Below are positions 44,317-52,993 of a stretch of DNA of 64,000 nt, piece by piece. Within the stretch, counting starts at the first letter, position 1; each line of letters begins with the position of its first letter. Made by a program: the position numbers and the translations under genes. The notes beneath the pieces are model-generated. The model was not told the origin of the DNA. It worked only from the letters and a program-made list of their open reading frames with translations, and made no database searches. This DNA comes from an uncultured Eubacterium sp. (GTDB lineage Bacteria; Bacillota; Clostridia; Lachnospirales; Lachnospiraceae): NCBI GenBank assembly GCA_910583555.1, contig CAJTXO010000001.1, positions 248,001 to 312,000 on the forward strand, given 5' to 3'.

Positions 44317-45357
44317 TTAATCATTTATTTTTCCCATTTTCCACATTCTCTCAACCTGCTGCTTATAGATCGTATTTTCCGCGTAAATATCCTGATAGAT
44401 CAGGTCTCCCTGTCCATTGATCTCAATGATGCGCGGCCGCAGCGTCCCTTTCTCCAAAAGAATATCGATCCCCGCCGACATAAGGCCCGGAAACAGCTTC
44501 ATGGCATCCCGGCAGAGACAGCGGATTTCCGAAACGACCTGTTCAGCGAGGCCCAGTTTCCGCCAATCCAGGGGCGCATTGTTCAGATGGAGGTTGGTGA
44601 TCGGCCCGCCTGACTGTCTGGCGACGATAAACGCGATTTCCCCGAACTGCCATACGACACGCAGGTCAAAACTTTTTCCCTGATACGACGCTTTCGGGTG
44701 CCACCGCTCGACGATCACGCCGAGGGACAAAACCGAGCGCAGAAGGGCCGCGATCTCCTCCCTCTCATCCAGCCGGTAGATCTTTTTCGTATTAACAAGC
44801 TCACCGCCAAGCACCCGGCACGATGTATACGCCGCTTCCCGCCCGCTTCCCGGGAACTTCCGGTAGGCGACGACGCCGGCCGCGCCGGAACTGTACGCTG
44901 GCTTAATAAAAACAGAGGACGCCCGACAGCGGCGCATCATGTCCTCCAGACGTTCGACTGCGCCATCTGCCCTTTCCGGCTCCTCTGCCCTCAAAACCTG
45001 TTCCGAAATCATTTCTGTCACGGCGATTCCATGTTCCATCAGTTTCTTTTTGCAGGAAAACTTGTCCAACACGCTCTCGATGCCCGAAGGTGTGTTTAAA
45101 AAAGCACACCCCCGGTTTTCCAGTACGCGGAGCCGGGAACGGTAGGCCGACACCTGTCCATTCATCTGCCAGAGATCTGACGTCGAATAAGCAGGCGGGT
45201 CGATCTTCACAGTTCCGCCGCTCAGGCTGGCATGCTCCGCCTCCGCCCAGTCGATAAACTCCACCGGCACCCGGCACTCGGCAGCCGCCTTTTCAAAAAA
45301 ATCCTTCCGTCTGGAACCTTTTGTTCCTATCAGATACAACTTCCCTGTCATTTCCAC
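44317..45357 (-). CDS. STM4014-family ATP-grasp protein
   Basis: 346 residues from a GTG that shares its first base with the TAG of the STM4015-type gene (an ATG two codons later is an alternative). Visible ATP-grasp features are the lysine-bearing SSVFIKPAYSSGAAGV, the KSFDLRVVWQFG strand and the magnesium-site motif IIEINGQGDL. These ligases join a carboxylate to an amine or thiol using ATP. In this cluster it could build or cap a peptide-like product. Confidence 0.8.
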   Translation of the reverse strand: MEMTGKLYLIGTKGSRRKDFFEKAAAECRVPVEFIDWAEAEHASLSGGTVKIDPPAYSTSDLWQMNGQVSAYRSRLRVLENRGCAFLNTPSGIESVLDKFSCKKKLMEHGIAVTEMISEQVLRAEEPERADGAVERLEDMMRRCRASSVFIKPAYSSGAAGVVAYRKFPGSGREAAYTSCRVLGGELVNTKKIYRLDEREEIAALLRSVLSLGVIVERWHPKASYQGKSFDLRVVWQFGEIAFIVARQSGGPITNLHLNNAPLDWRKLGLAEQVVSEIRCLCRDAMKLFPGLMSAGIDILLEKGTLRPRIIEINGQGDLIYQDIYAENTIYKQQVERMWKMGKIND

Positions 45358-46214
45358 TATTCCGTCAGCATCGGATAACGATAGATCTCTCCGTCGTACT
45401 CGTCGTCTTCCTGCTGGTCGTCCACATCCACTTCCGCTTCCAGTGCCTCCAGTTTTTCCATCATCTCATCCGACATATAATGATAACTCAGGTCCACTTC
45501 CTTTATGTTCTCGTATTTCGGGAGTTCATCGAGGAGGCATTGGCCGCCCTTATCGGTCATCGTTCCGCACGAGAGATCGAGCGTATGTATCTGTTTCATA
45601 TAGCGGCTCTTCACCACCGCCTCCGCGACCTCATCCTGAATCTCGCTGTCCAGGATGCCGAGTTCTTCCAGCTGTGGAAAATCAGACTTTTCAAGCATGG
45701 ACGCAATATCTTCGATCCCGCCGTCAAAACCGTAATCTTCCACTCCCATATAAAGCGACAGCCGCTTTAACGCCGGCAGTTTTGCCGCCCCGATACTAGC
45801 CATTACCTCTTTGGGAAGTCCGCCGCAGATGATCTCCAGGCCTTTCAGATTTTCATGCTCGATACTGCCCAAAGAAAGATTCGTACTGCCTTTGATCGTA
45901 AGCTCCTCGAGCTGCGGCATCGCCGCCCACAATTTGCTGTAATCGGCCTGCTCGATCCACGATACCTCGCACTCCTCAAAATCCATATCCCCGACAAACA
46001 GACTCTTGATCCCGGCAAACTGGTCAGCATGTTCCACGATACCGTCAATGATCGGCTGCGCGCTATTGTCCCATGATTCCCCCCAGCAGCCGATCACGAG
46101 CTGATCAAGCTGCGGAAGTTCCGGATCCGCAAGAATGTCGTCGATCATCGTTTCTGAATTTTTGCTGTTCTCACTATAATCTTCCCATGTGTAAAAATAC
46201 TTTTTGCTTTTCAT
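45357..46214 (-). CDS. STM4015-family leucine-rich repeat protein
   Basis: 285 residues with no signal peptide. After an N-terminal segment (KSKKYFYTWEDY) it carries leucine-rich repeats with a regular PxLxxLxI/L pattern (about 45-260) and a short acidic tail (VDVDDQQEDDE). This is a cytoplasmic ribonuclease-inhibitor-like solenoid, unlike the secreted BspA repeats elsewhere in the window. It may hold the substrate for the other enzymes or be their substrate. It follows DUF951 by 9 bases. Confidence 0.8.
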   Translation of the reverse strand: MKSKKYFYTWEDYSENSKNSETMIDDILADPELPQLDQLVIGCWGESWDNSAQPIIDGIVEHADQFAGIKSLFVGDMDFEECEVSWIEQADYSKLWAAMPQLEELTIKGSTNLSLGSIEHENLKGLEIICGGLPKEVMASIGAAKLPALKRLSLYMGVEDYGFDGGIEDIASMLEKSDFPQLEELGILDSEIQDEVAEAVVKSRYMKQIHTLDLSCGTMTDKGGQCLLDELPKYENIKEVDLSYHYMSDEMMEKLEALEAEVDVDDQQEDDEYDGEIYRYPMLTE

Positions 46215-46223
46215 CCTTACCTC

Positions 46224-46391
46224 CTATTTTTTCACTTTCTTTTCTACTACCTTGCGCGGCACCATGACCTGGCGCCCGCACCCCATGCACCGCAGCCGGA
46301 AATCCATGCCGACGCGCAGGATCTCCCAGCGGTTTTCGCCGCATGGGTGAGGTTTTTTCATCTCCACGAACTGCCCAACTTCAAAATCCAT
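46224..46391 (-). CDS. DUF951 family protein (YyzM-like)
   Basis: A 55-residue protein from an ATG with AAAAGGGA upstream: MDFEVGQFVEMKKPHPCGEN at the start, then CMGCGRQVMVPRKVVEKK near the end. The three-cysteine pattern (PHPCG and CMGCG) and size match DUF951, which in Firmicutes usually sits near rpsF and ychF. It may bind zinc. It is the second gene of the STM4015-4011 transcript and overlaps no other frame. Confidence 0.9.
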   Translation of the reverse strand: MDFEVGQFVEMKKPHPCGENRWEILRVGMDFRLRCMGCGRQVMVPRKVVEKKVKK

Positions 46392-46412
46392 CGCTCTTTT
46401 CCCTTTTCCTTA

Positions 46413-46598
46413 TCAGAGGAACATTTTCAATATCATCACAACCCAGAACCCGAGTCCGAACAACAGCAGGCAGAACTGAAAAATATGGTCCGCCTTGTCA
46501 ATATTCCCCTGCATACTTTCCTTTCTCTTCCTGTCCGCATCTACCGTGCCGTCTATGATATCCCGGATCCTGTCTTTTATACTGTATTCTGCCGCCAT
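46413..46598 (-). CDS. Small membrane protein heading the STM operon
   Basis: 61 residues from an ATG at 46598 with AAAGGA upstream: a charged N-terminal half with IKDRIRDIIDGTVDADRKRK, then one C-terminal membrane helix (about 40-60). I do not recognise it. It is the first gene downstream of the operon promoter and lies 21 bases before DUF951. A longer start 15 codons upstream is possible but has no site. Confidence 0.7.
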   Translation of the reverse strand: MAAEYSIKDRIRDIIDGTVDADRKRKESMQGNIDKADHIFQFCLLLFGLGFWVVMILKMFL

Positions 46599-46633
46599 CG
46601 TACCATTCCTTTCCTGCTGCTTTTCCTTCCATA

Positions 46634-46662
46634 ATAGTAACACAGATCAGCCGGCAATACAA
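46634..46662 (-). promoter_or_regulatory. Promoter of the DUF951-STM4015-STM4011 operon
   Basis: Minus-strand TTGTAT (46662-46657), 17 bases, TACTAT (46639-46634) with an extended TG just upstream. No other candidate is seen between here and 41039 except the 111-base gap before the STM4012-type gene. Confidence 0.5.
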
Positions 46663-46715
46663 GAAAATTTCCCGCTGGATCTTACATTTGCAGATCCTTT
46701 TTTACAGAGCCGGTC

Positions 46716-48893
46716 TTACAAATGCAGCACCCGGTCTTTGATCTCCTGCGTGCGCCCCTGGTTCCAGAACTGCGTACCGATATACCCGCATGTACGGCGG
46801 GCGACAAACAGTTTTGACTGATCCGTGTTTCCACAGTTCGGACACTCCCACACAAGCTTGCCGTACTCATCCTCTTTGATCACGACTTCGCCGGAATATC
46901 CACATTGTTCACAAAAATCACTCTTCGTATTCAGTTCGGCGTACATGATATTTTCGTAAATATGCCGCATCACTGAGAGAACGGCGGGAATGTTGTCCTG
47001 CATGTTCGGAACTTCGACATAGCTGATCGCGCCGCCGGGCGACAGCTTTTGAAACTCCGATTCAAAACTGAGCTTGCTGAACGCGTCGATCTCCTCGGTC
47101 ACATGGATATGATAACTATTGGTAATGTAGTTTTTATCCGTCACGCCCTGAATCACTCCAAACCGTCTCTGCAGGCATTTGGCAAACTTATATGTCGTGG
47201 ACTCCATCGGTGTCCCGTATACCGAGTAACTGATGCGTTCGGCCGCTTTCCACTCGGCGCATTTATCATTCAGGCGTTTCATGACTGCCAGCGCAAACTC
47301 CCGACCTTCCGGGTCCGTATGCGACTTCCCCGTCATACGCATACACATCTCATACAAGCCGGCATAGCCGAGCGAGATCGTAGAATATCCGTCGTAGAGG
47401 AGCTTATCAATCTTCTCTCCTTTTTTCAGCCTCGCCAGTGCCCCGTGCTGCCACAGGATCGGCGCCACATCCGAAGTCGTTCCGAGAAGACGCTCATGAC
47501 GGCAGCGCAGCGCGCGGTGGCACAATTCCAGCCGCTCGTCGAGAATCTTCCAGAATTTATCCCCATCACCATAAGAGGAACACGCCACATCCACCAGGTT
47601 GATCGTCACGACGCCCTGATTGAACCGGCCGTAATATTTATGGCTTCCGTCCGCGTTCCGCTGCCCGTCTTCCACGGTCAAAAACGAGCGGCATCCCATG
47701 CACGTATACACATCCCCCTGTTTCAGTTCACGCATGACTTTGGCGGAAATGTAGTCCGGCACCATGCGTTTGGCGGTACAGGCGGCCGCCAGTTCCGTCA
47801 GGTAGTAAAACTCCGAGCCTTCCTCTATATTGTCCTCGTCGAGTACGTAGATGAGCTTCGGAAACGCCGGCGTGATCCACACGCCTTTTTCATTCTTCAC
47901 GCCCTCGATCCGCTGGCGGAGCACCTCTTCGATCAAAAGCGCCAGATCGTGCCGGGTCTGCCCCTCCACCTCGTCCAGATAAAGGAACATCGTGACAAAC
48001 GGAGCCTGTCCGTTACAGGTCATCAGCGTGATGAGCTGGTACTGGATCGTCTGGATCCCTCTTTTGATCTCATCGGCCAGCCGTTTTTTCACGATCTTCT
48101 CCAGCCTGTCATCTTCGTCGACAAGCCCGAGCCCGACGTACTCCTCGCGGACTTCCTCCCGGATCTTCTTTCTGCTTATGTCCACGAACGGCGCCAGATG
48201 CGCCAGGGAAAATGACTGGCCGCCGTACTGGTTACTGGCTACCTGTGCCACGATCTGGGTCGTCACGTTGCACGCCGTATAGAATGAATGCGGCTTTTCG
48301 ATCAGCGTATCACTGATGACCGTACCATTCTGCAGCATGTCCTCCAGATTCACCAGATCGCAGTTGTGCTCCTTCTGCGCGTAATAATCCGAATCATGAA
48401 AATGTATGATCCCCTCTTTGTGGGCGTCCACCACCTCTTTCGGCAGAAGCAGGCGCATGGACAGATCCTTGCTGACCTGGCCCGCCATATAGTCGCGCTG
48501 CGTCGAGTTGATCCCGGCGTCCTTATTGGAATTTTCCTGATGGATCTCCTCATTACTGCACTCGATGAGGGAAAGGATCTCACTGTCCGTCGTGTTCGCT
48601 TTCCGGGCGATCTCCCGCTGATACCGGTATCTCACATACTTTTGGGCGATCTCATAACCGCCCTCTTTCATGATCCCGATCTCTACCATATCCTGTATAT
48701 TTTCCACATTTACCGAAAACGGAGACGCCTCGATCTGCGCGCTCACCTGGTTCGTAATGTCTGCCACCTGCAGCAACGTCAGTCTTTTGTGCTCCTCAAC
48801 TTCCAGATTTGCCTTTTGGATCGCGTTACTTATTTTTTCCGGATCAAATTCAACCTCTTCCCCGTTCCGCTTGATCACCCTTGTCTTCACCAT
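46716..48893 (-). CDS. nrdD: Anaerobic ribonucleoside-triphosphate reductase
   Basis: 725 residues: ATP-cone (about 3-95), the class III reductase barrel, a C-terminal zinc ribbon (CEQCGYSGE and CPNCGN) and the glycyl radical site RRTCGYIG with Gly703 near the end. It makes deoxyribonucleotides without oxygen, in line with an anaerobe. The activating enzyme gene nrdG is usually adjacent but is not present here. Two NrdR-like boxes lie upstream. Confidence 0.96.
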   Translation of the reverse strand: MVKTRVIKRNGEEVEFDPEKISNAIQKANLEVEEHKRLTLLQVADITNQVSAQIEASPFSVNVENIQDMVEIGIMKEGGYEIAQKYVRYRYQREIARKANTTDSEILSLIECSNEEIHQENSNKDAGINSTQRDYMAGQVSKDLSMRLLLPKEVVDAHKEGIIHFHDSDYYAQKEHNCDLVNLEDMLQNGTVISDTLIEKPHSFYTACNVTTQIVAQVASNQYGGQSFSLAHLAPFVDISRKKIREEVREEYVGLGLVDEDDRLEKIVKKRLADEIKRGIQTIQYQLITLMTCNGQAPFVTMFLYLDEVEGQTRHDLALLIEEVLRQRIEGVKNEKGVWITPAFPKLIYVLDEDNIEEGSEFYYLTELAAACTAKRMVPDYISAKVMRELKQGDVYTCMGCRSFLTVEDGQRNADGSHKYYGRFNQGVVTINLVDVACSSYGDGDKFWKILDERLELCHRALRCRHERLLGTTSDVAPILWQHGALARLKKGEKIDKLLYDGYSTISLGYAGLYEMCMRMTGKSHTDPEGREFALAVMKRLNDKCAEWKAAERISYSVYGTPMESTTYKFAKCLQRRFGVIQGVTDKNYITNSYHIHVTEEIDAFSKLSFESEFQKLSPGGAISYVEVPNMQDNIPAVLSVMRHIYENIMYAELNTKSDFCEQCGYSGEVVIKEDEYGKLVWECPNCGNTDQSKLFVARRTCGYIGTQFWNQGRTQEIKDRVLHL

Positions 48894-48912
48894 GTCTCAC
48901 ATACTCTCCTTA

Positions 48913-48957
48913 CCTGATATAGTGCGCTTTATTTATAATCGGTACTATATATTGTGT
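48913..48957. promoter_or_regulatory. Tandem NrdR boxes in the nrdD promoter
   Basis: A good NrdR box core CTATATATTG (48945-48954, within a 16-base match at 48942-48957) and a weaker core CCTGATATAG (48913-48922) are 32 bases apart, three helical turns, as NrdR requires. A minus-strand -10 TATAAA (48937-48932) lies between them, so binding would block transcription. Confidence 0.6.
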
Positions 48958-49037
48958 TCTAATCATATCACTTGTCCTGTCGTATGTAAAGAATAATTTC
49001 TAAAAAAATTTTTAAACAGGTTTTCACCATTTTTTTC

Positions 49038-49066
49038 TTGCATTCTTCCGCCTGCCGTGCTATAAT
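49038..49066 (+). promoter_or_regulatory. Promoter of rpsF-ssb-rpsR
   Basis: TTGCAT (49038-49043), 17 bases, TATAAT (49061-49066). Confidence 0.75.
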
Positions 49067-49075
49067 GTAACTCCG

Positions 49076-49170
49076 TGATGTAAAAAATCATATTCCTTGT
49101 TCTCCCCTGAGCAGAGTCTTTCCAAAGTCTTTTAAGGGAGAGCCAGAGACCAAAAGGAGGTGCAGGCAAC
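49076..49170 (+). promoter_or_regulatory. Structured leader of rpsF, possible S6:S18 regulatory RNA
   Basis: About 95 untranslated bases with pairing between TCTCCC (49101-49106) and GGGAGA (49136-49141). Many bacteria regulate rpsF operons through an S6:S18-binding leader. I could not confirm its conserved core by eye. Confidence 0.3.
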
Positions 49171-49171
49171 T

Positions 49172-49459
49172 ATGAATAAGTATGAATTAGCTTTAGTTGT
49201 TAGTGCAAAAGTTGATGACGAAGTAAGAAATGCCACGGTCGAAAAAGCCAAAGAGTATATCACAACATTTGGCGGTACGATTACAAACGTCGATGAATGG
49301 GGCAAAAAAAGACTTGCCTATGAAATTCAGAAGATGAACGAAGGCTTTTATTACTTTATTCAATTCGATTCCGAGCCGACTACGCCGGGCGAGATTGAAC
49401 AGCGGCTTCGCATTATGGACAACGTGATTCGATACTTATGCGTAAAACAGGAAGCATAA
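49172..49459 (+). CDS. rpsF: 30S ribosomal protein S6
   Basis: 95 residues from ATG 49172, with AGGAGG upstream; the in-frame GTG at 49160 falls inside that site. Family motifs NKYELALVV, WGKKRLAYEIQK and EGFYYFIQF are clear. It binds S18 and 16S rRNA in the small-subunit platform. First gene of rpsF-ssb-rpsR. Confidence 0.97.
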   Translation: MNKYELALVVSAKVDDEVRNATVEKAKEYITTFGGTITNVDEWGKKRLAYEIQKMNEGFYYFIQFDSEPTTPGEIEQRLRIMDNVIRYLCVKQEA

Positions 49460-49478
49460 GAAAAGGAGGAATCCTTCC

Positions 49479-49934
49479 ATGAATAAAGTAATTTTTATGG
49501 GTAATTTGACAAGAGATCCCGAGATCCGGTATTCTCAGGGAGAAAATTCGTTGGCAATTGCTCGGTTTAGTATCGCTGTAAACCGCCGGTTCACCCGCCA
49601 GGGGGAAACGGACGTCGATTTCTTCAACTGTACCGCGTTCGGCAAACAGGCTGAATTTGTTGAGAAATATTTCAAACAGGGTTCGCGCATGCTGCTCACC
49701 GGCCGCGTGCAGAACGATAACTATACGAATAAGAATGGTGAAAAAGTATATAGTGTGCAGATCATCGCCGATGAGATCGAATTTGCCGAGAGAAAGAGTA
49801 CGGCGGACGCCAATGCGGCCGCTTCCCGTGGAAACGGCGGATTCGGCGGCGGAGCACCGGAACCTGCCTTAGCGGCAGACGACGATTTCATGAACATTCC
49901 AGACGGCATAGAGGACGGTTTACCATTTAACTAA
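49479..49934 (+). CDS. ssb: Single-stranded DNA-binding protein
   Basis: 151 residues: an OB fold (about 1-105, with NKVIFMGNLTRDPEIRY and FFNCTAFGKQAEFVEKY), a Gly/Ala linker and the acidic interaction tip ending DGLPFN. It coats single-stranded DNA in replication and repair. It lies between rpsF and rpsR, the standard Firmicutes order. Confidence 0.97.
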   Translation: MNKVIFMGNLTRDPEIRYSQGENSLAIARFSIAVNRRFTRQGETDVDFFNCTAFGKQAEFVEKYFKQGSRMLLTGRVQNDNYTNKNGEKVYSVQIIADEIEFAERKSTADANAAASRGNGGFGGGAPEPALAADDDFMNIPDGIEDGLPFN

Positions 49935-49972
49935 ATCCGAATGATTGCATCAATCAAAAGGAGGCAATTCAA

Positions 49973-50239
49973 ATGGCTTATAACAAGGGAAACGGCTCAG
50001 ATTCTCCGGCGAGAAGAAGAGGCCCTCGCAGAAGGAAAAAAGTTTGCGCGTTTTGTTCTGACAAAGAACATGATTATATTGACTACAAAGACACGAACAA
50101 GCTGAAACGCTACATGTCTGAGAGAGGTAAGATCCTTCCGAGAAGGATTACCGGCACATGCGCGAAACATCAGCGCGCGCTCACGGCAGCGATCAAACGT
50201 GCCCGCCACGTTGCATTGATGCCGTACACACTTGACTGA
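49973..50239 (+). CDS. rpsR: 30S ribosomal protein S18
   Basis: 88 residues with a basic N-terminus (ARRRGPRRRKK), the cysteine-bearing CAFCSDKEHDYIDYKD and the conserved LPRRITGTCAKHQR. The cysteines mark the zinc-binding form of S18. AAAGGAGG precedes it, and a strong terminator follows. Confidence 0.97.
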   Translation: MAYNKGNGSDSPARRRGPRRRKKVCAFCSDKEHDYIDYKDTNKLKRYMSERGKILPRRITGTCAKHQRALTAAIKRARHVALMPYTLD

Positions 50240-50263
50240 TAAATCATAAAAACAAATGCTGCG

Positions 50264-50308
50264 GACTGGCCGGCGGACATCTTATTGTCTGCCAGCCAGT
50301 CTTTTTTT
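50264..50308 (+). terminator. Terminator after rpsR
   Basis: A 16-base stem (50264-50279 with 50286-50301, near perfect), 6-base loop, then seven T residues. Confidence 0.92.
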
Positions 50309-50393
50309 CGCTTCCCTTTTCATCCTATTCGTGGTATACTGTTGGTATATATCGCATTTTACCTGATCACGGATACAGGATAGGAGGAAACCT

Positions 50394-52448
50394 TTGAACG
50401 AAAAAAAAATCCAGGAGACGATGCGTTCCTATCTGCGATGGCCGCTTCTGCTCTCCTTACTCCTGATCGCCGTAAATCTTCACATGTATACGTTAGATGT
50501 AAAGATCGGCGCTCTGATGACCATATACGTCATCCTATATATTGCTATTGCCCTTCTCTTATTTTTCTACAAGAGAAAGGCTCTTTTGGGCGACCTCGTA
50601 CAGTACGCGATCCGCTTCAACCGTACGGTAAACCGTCTGGCAAGCAATCTGGATCTGCCGCTCGCCATTACCGACTGGACGGGAAGCTGCCTGTGGTGCA
50701 ACTGGCAGTTTACCAAACTGTTCTGCACCGGGTCGACCAGGCGGAAATTCACGATCGATTCCGTCATTCCGAACCTTTCCGTCAAGACGTATCCACAGAC
50801 GACGGACGAAAATTCGGAAATCCATTTCCACACGGAAGAACACTACTACAAAGCAGTGATCCAGAAAATAAACATGGTGGAAAATGAGCCGGAATCCGGG
50901 GCACAGACGGCAACCCCGTTCATCCTCGGCGAAAATTTTTACGTCTTTTACCTGTATGACGAAACGGAGATCGTTCGTTACATTAAGGAAAATAACGAAC
51001 AGCGGCTCGACGTGGGCTTACTGTACATCGACAACTACGATGAATCGCTCGAACCGGTCGACGAGGTGCGCCGTGCCCTCTTATCGGCCCTGATCGACCG
51101 GAAGATCAACAAATACATGCTGAAGATCGACGCCATTACAAAAAAACTGGAGAAGGACAAATACATTTTCCTCTTCAAGCACAAATATCTGTCCGAACTG
51201 CAGAACAATAAATTTTCCCTTTTGGACGAAATACGGAATGTCAACGTCGGGGAAGATGTCAGCATCACGATCAGTATGGGGATCGGCACACAGGCGGAAA
51301 CGTTCAATAAGCGCCAGGAATACGCACGGAGCGCGATCGACCTCGCGCTTGCCAGGGGCGGCGACCAGGTCGTGATCAAAAACAGGGACAATATTTTGTA
51401 CTACGGCGGAAAGAGCATCCAGCAGGAGAAAAACACGCGGGTGAAAGCGCGTGTCAAAGCACACGCTCTCCGCGAGTCGATCATCGCCGCCGAACAGATC
51501 ATCATCATGGGGCACCAGCTTCCCGATGTGGACGCGATCGGAAGCGCCATCGGCATTTACCACATCGCCGCCGCGCTCGGAAAGACAGCGCATATCGTCG
51601 TGAACAAAGTGACGTCGTCGCTGCGGCCCCTGCTCACGATGTTGAAAACACATGAGGAATACCGGTCGGACTTATTCATCACCGGCGAGACGGCGCGCTC
51701 CCTGATGACGGACAATACACTGCTCGTCATCGTTGACGTGAACCACCCGTCTTACACGGATGAACCGGCTCTCGTAGAACTCGCTTCGTCCCTCGTCGTT
51801 CTCGACCACCACCGCCAGGCAGGCGAGTCGTTCCAGAACCCTACCCTCTCCTACGTGGAGCCTTTTGCTTCCTCCACGTGTGAAATGGTAGCAGAAATCC
51901 TGCAGTACGTCGGCGAAGAAGTCAAACTGAAATCTTATGAGGCCGACGCGCTGTACTCCGGCATTATGGTCGATACGAATAACTTTATGAACAAACCCGG
52001 CGTGCGCACGTTTGAAGCCGTCGCGTTCCTGCGGCGTTCCGGCGCGGACATTACCCGCATCCGCAAGTTATTCCGCGCCGACCTCAATGAATATAAGGTG
52101 AAGGCAGAGGCCATCCAAAATACCGATATTTTCCTGGATCATTACGCAATTTCCCTCTGCGACGCCAACGACTGCGAATCGCCGACGATCGTGGGGGCAA
52201 AGATTGCCAACGAACTGCTGGACATTAAAGGCATTAAGGCCACGTTTGTGCTCACGGAATTTGAAGGAAAAATATACATCAGCGCCCGCTCCATCGATGA
52301 GCTGAACGTTCAGGTCGTGATGGAAAAACTGGGCGGCGGCGGGCACATCACGAGCGCCGGCGCCCAGCTCCACGACTGTTCGCTCAAAGAGGGCGGTGAT
52401 GTGATACGGAAAACATTATTAACTATGAAAGAAGAAGGTGACTTATAA
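50394..52448 (+). CDS. gdpP: Cyclic-di-AMP phosphodiesterase GdpP
   Basis: 684 residues from TTG 50394, with AGGAGG six bases upstream. Two membrane helices (about 15-60), a PAS-like domain, a degenerate GGDEF domain (about 175-320) and DHH/DHHA1 domains (about 350-684) with GHQLPDVDAIGSA, LVIVDVNHP, VVLDHHRQAG and GGGGHITSAGA. GdpP hydrolyses c-di-AMP and thereby affects osmolyte balance, wall strength and beta-lactam tolerance. The rplI start directly abuts its stop, the usual arrangement. Confidence 0.95.
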   Translation: MNEKKIQETMRSYLRWPLLLSLLLIAVNLHMYTLDVKIGALMTIYVILYIAIALLLFFYKRKALLGDLVQYAIRFNRTVNRLASNLDLPLAITDWTGSCLWCNWQFTKLFCTGSTRRKFTIDSVIPNLSVKTYPQTTDENSEIHFHTEEHYYKAVIQKINMVENEPESGAQTATPFILGENFYVFYLYDETEIVRYIKENNEQRLDVGLLYIDNYDESLEPVDEVRRALLSALIDRKINKYMLKIDAITKKLEKDKYIFLFKHKYLSELQNNKFSLLDEIRNVNVGEDVSITISMGIGTQAETFNKRQEYARSAIDLALARGGDQVVIKNRDNILYYGGKSIQQEKNTRVKARVKAHALRESIIAAEQIIIMGHQLPDVDAIGSAIGIYHIAAALGKTAHIVVNKVTSSLRPLLTMLKTHEEYRSDLFITGETARSLMTDNTLLVIVDVNHPSYTDEPALVELASSLVVLDHHRQAGESFQNPTLSYVEPFASSTCEMVAEILQYVGEEVKLKSYEADALYSGIMVDTNNFMNKPGVRTFEAVAFLRRSGADITRIRKLFRADLNEYKVKAEAIQNTDIFLDHYAISLCDANDCESPTIVGAKIANELLDIKGIKATFVLTEFEGKIYISARSIDELNVQVVMEKLGGGGHITSAGAQLHDCSLKEGGDVIRKTLLTMKEEGDL

Positions 52449-52898
52449 ATGAAAGTAATACTGTTAGAAGATGTAAAATCATTGGGAAAAAAGGGCGAAG
52501 TTGTATCGGTCAATGACGGTTACGCGAGAAACTTCATTCTGAAAAAAAATCTCGGCGTCGAGGCCACGTCGAAAAGCATGAACGACCTGAAACTCCAGAA
52601 ACAGAACGAGGAAAAGATCGCCGCCGAAAATCTGGAAAAGGCAAAAAAACTGGGTGAAGAGCTTGAGGGCAAATCCGTAACCCTTTCCATCAAAGCGGGT
52701 TCCGGCGGCAGGGCGTTCGGTTCGGTTTCCACAAAAGAGATCTCCGCCGCCGCCAAAGAACAGCTCGGTTACGACCTCGACAAAAAGAAGATGCACCTGA
52801 ACGAGCCGATCAAGAGCATCGGAACCTTTCATGTGCCGATCAAGCTTCATCCTAAAGTAACGGCTGAACTTAAAGTGATCGTCAAAGAGCAGCCTTAA
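52449..52898 (+). CDS. rplI: 50S ribosomal protein L9
   Basis: 149 residues with the L9 signature GKKGEVVSVNDGYARNFIL (about 14-32), a connecting helix and the C-terminal domain (LNEPIKSIGTFHVPIKLHP). The ATG follows the gdpP TAA with no gap, so translation is coupled. Its last codons are included in the tandem repeat that follows. Confidence 0.97.
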   Translation: MKVILLEDVKSLGKKGEVVSVNDGYARNFILKKNLGVEATSKSMNDLKLQKQNEEKIAAENLEKAKKLGEELEGKSVTLSIKAGSGGRAFGSVSTKEISAAAKEQLGYDLDKKKMHLNEPIKSIGTFHVPIKLHPKVTAELKVIVKEQP

Positions 52899-52970
52899 AC
52901 GATGCACGAACTTGTGTGATGCGCAGAAAGCAGCCTTAAACGACGCACGAACTTGTGTGATGCGCAGAAA
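52889..52970. repeat. Two 41-base tandem repeats between rplI and dnaB
   Basis: Unit 1 (52889-52929) and unit 2 (52930-52970) differ at one base. Each begins GCAGCCTTAAACGA, so unit 1 contains the final Gln-Pro codons and stop of rplI and unit 2 contains a second copy of them. A third start (GCAGCGCAGAAA) runs into the dnaB leader. Confidence 0.9.
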
Positions 52971-52993
52971 GCAGCGCAGAAATGAGAGAAATC

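Noticed and set aside
47049..48215. Long open frame of 388 codons on the plus strand opposite nrdD
   Set aside because: It has no ribosome binding site or recognisable domain, it is rich in Arg, His, Phe and Leu as expected for an antisense shadow, and nrdD is certain on the other strand.
52889..52982. CRISPR-like repeats
   Set aside because: The two 41-base units are directly adjacent with no spacers and include coding sequence of rplI.
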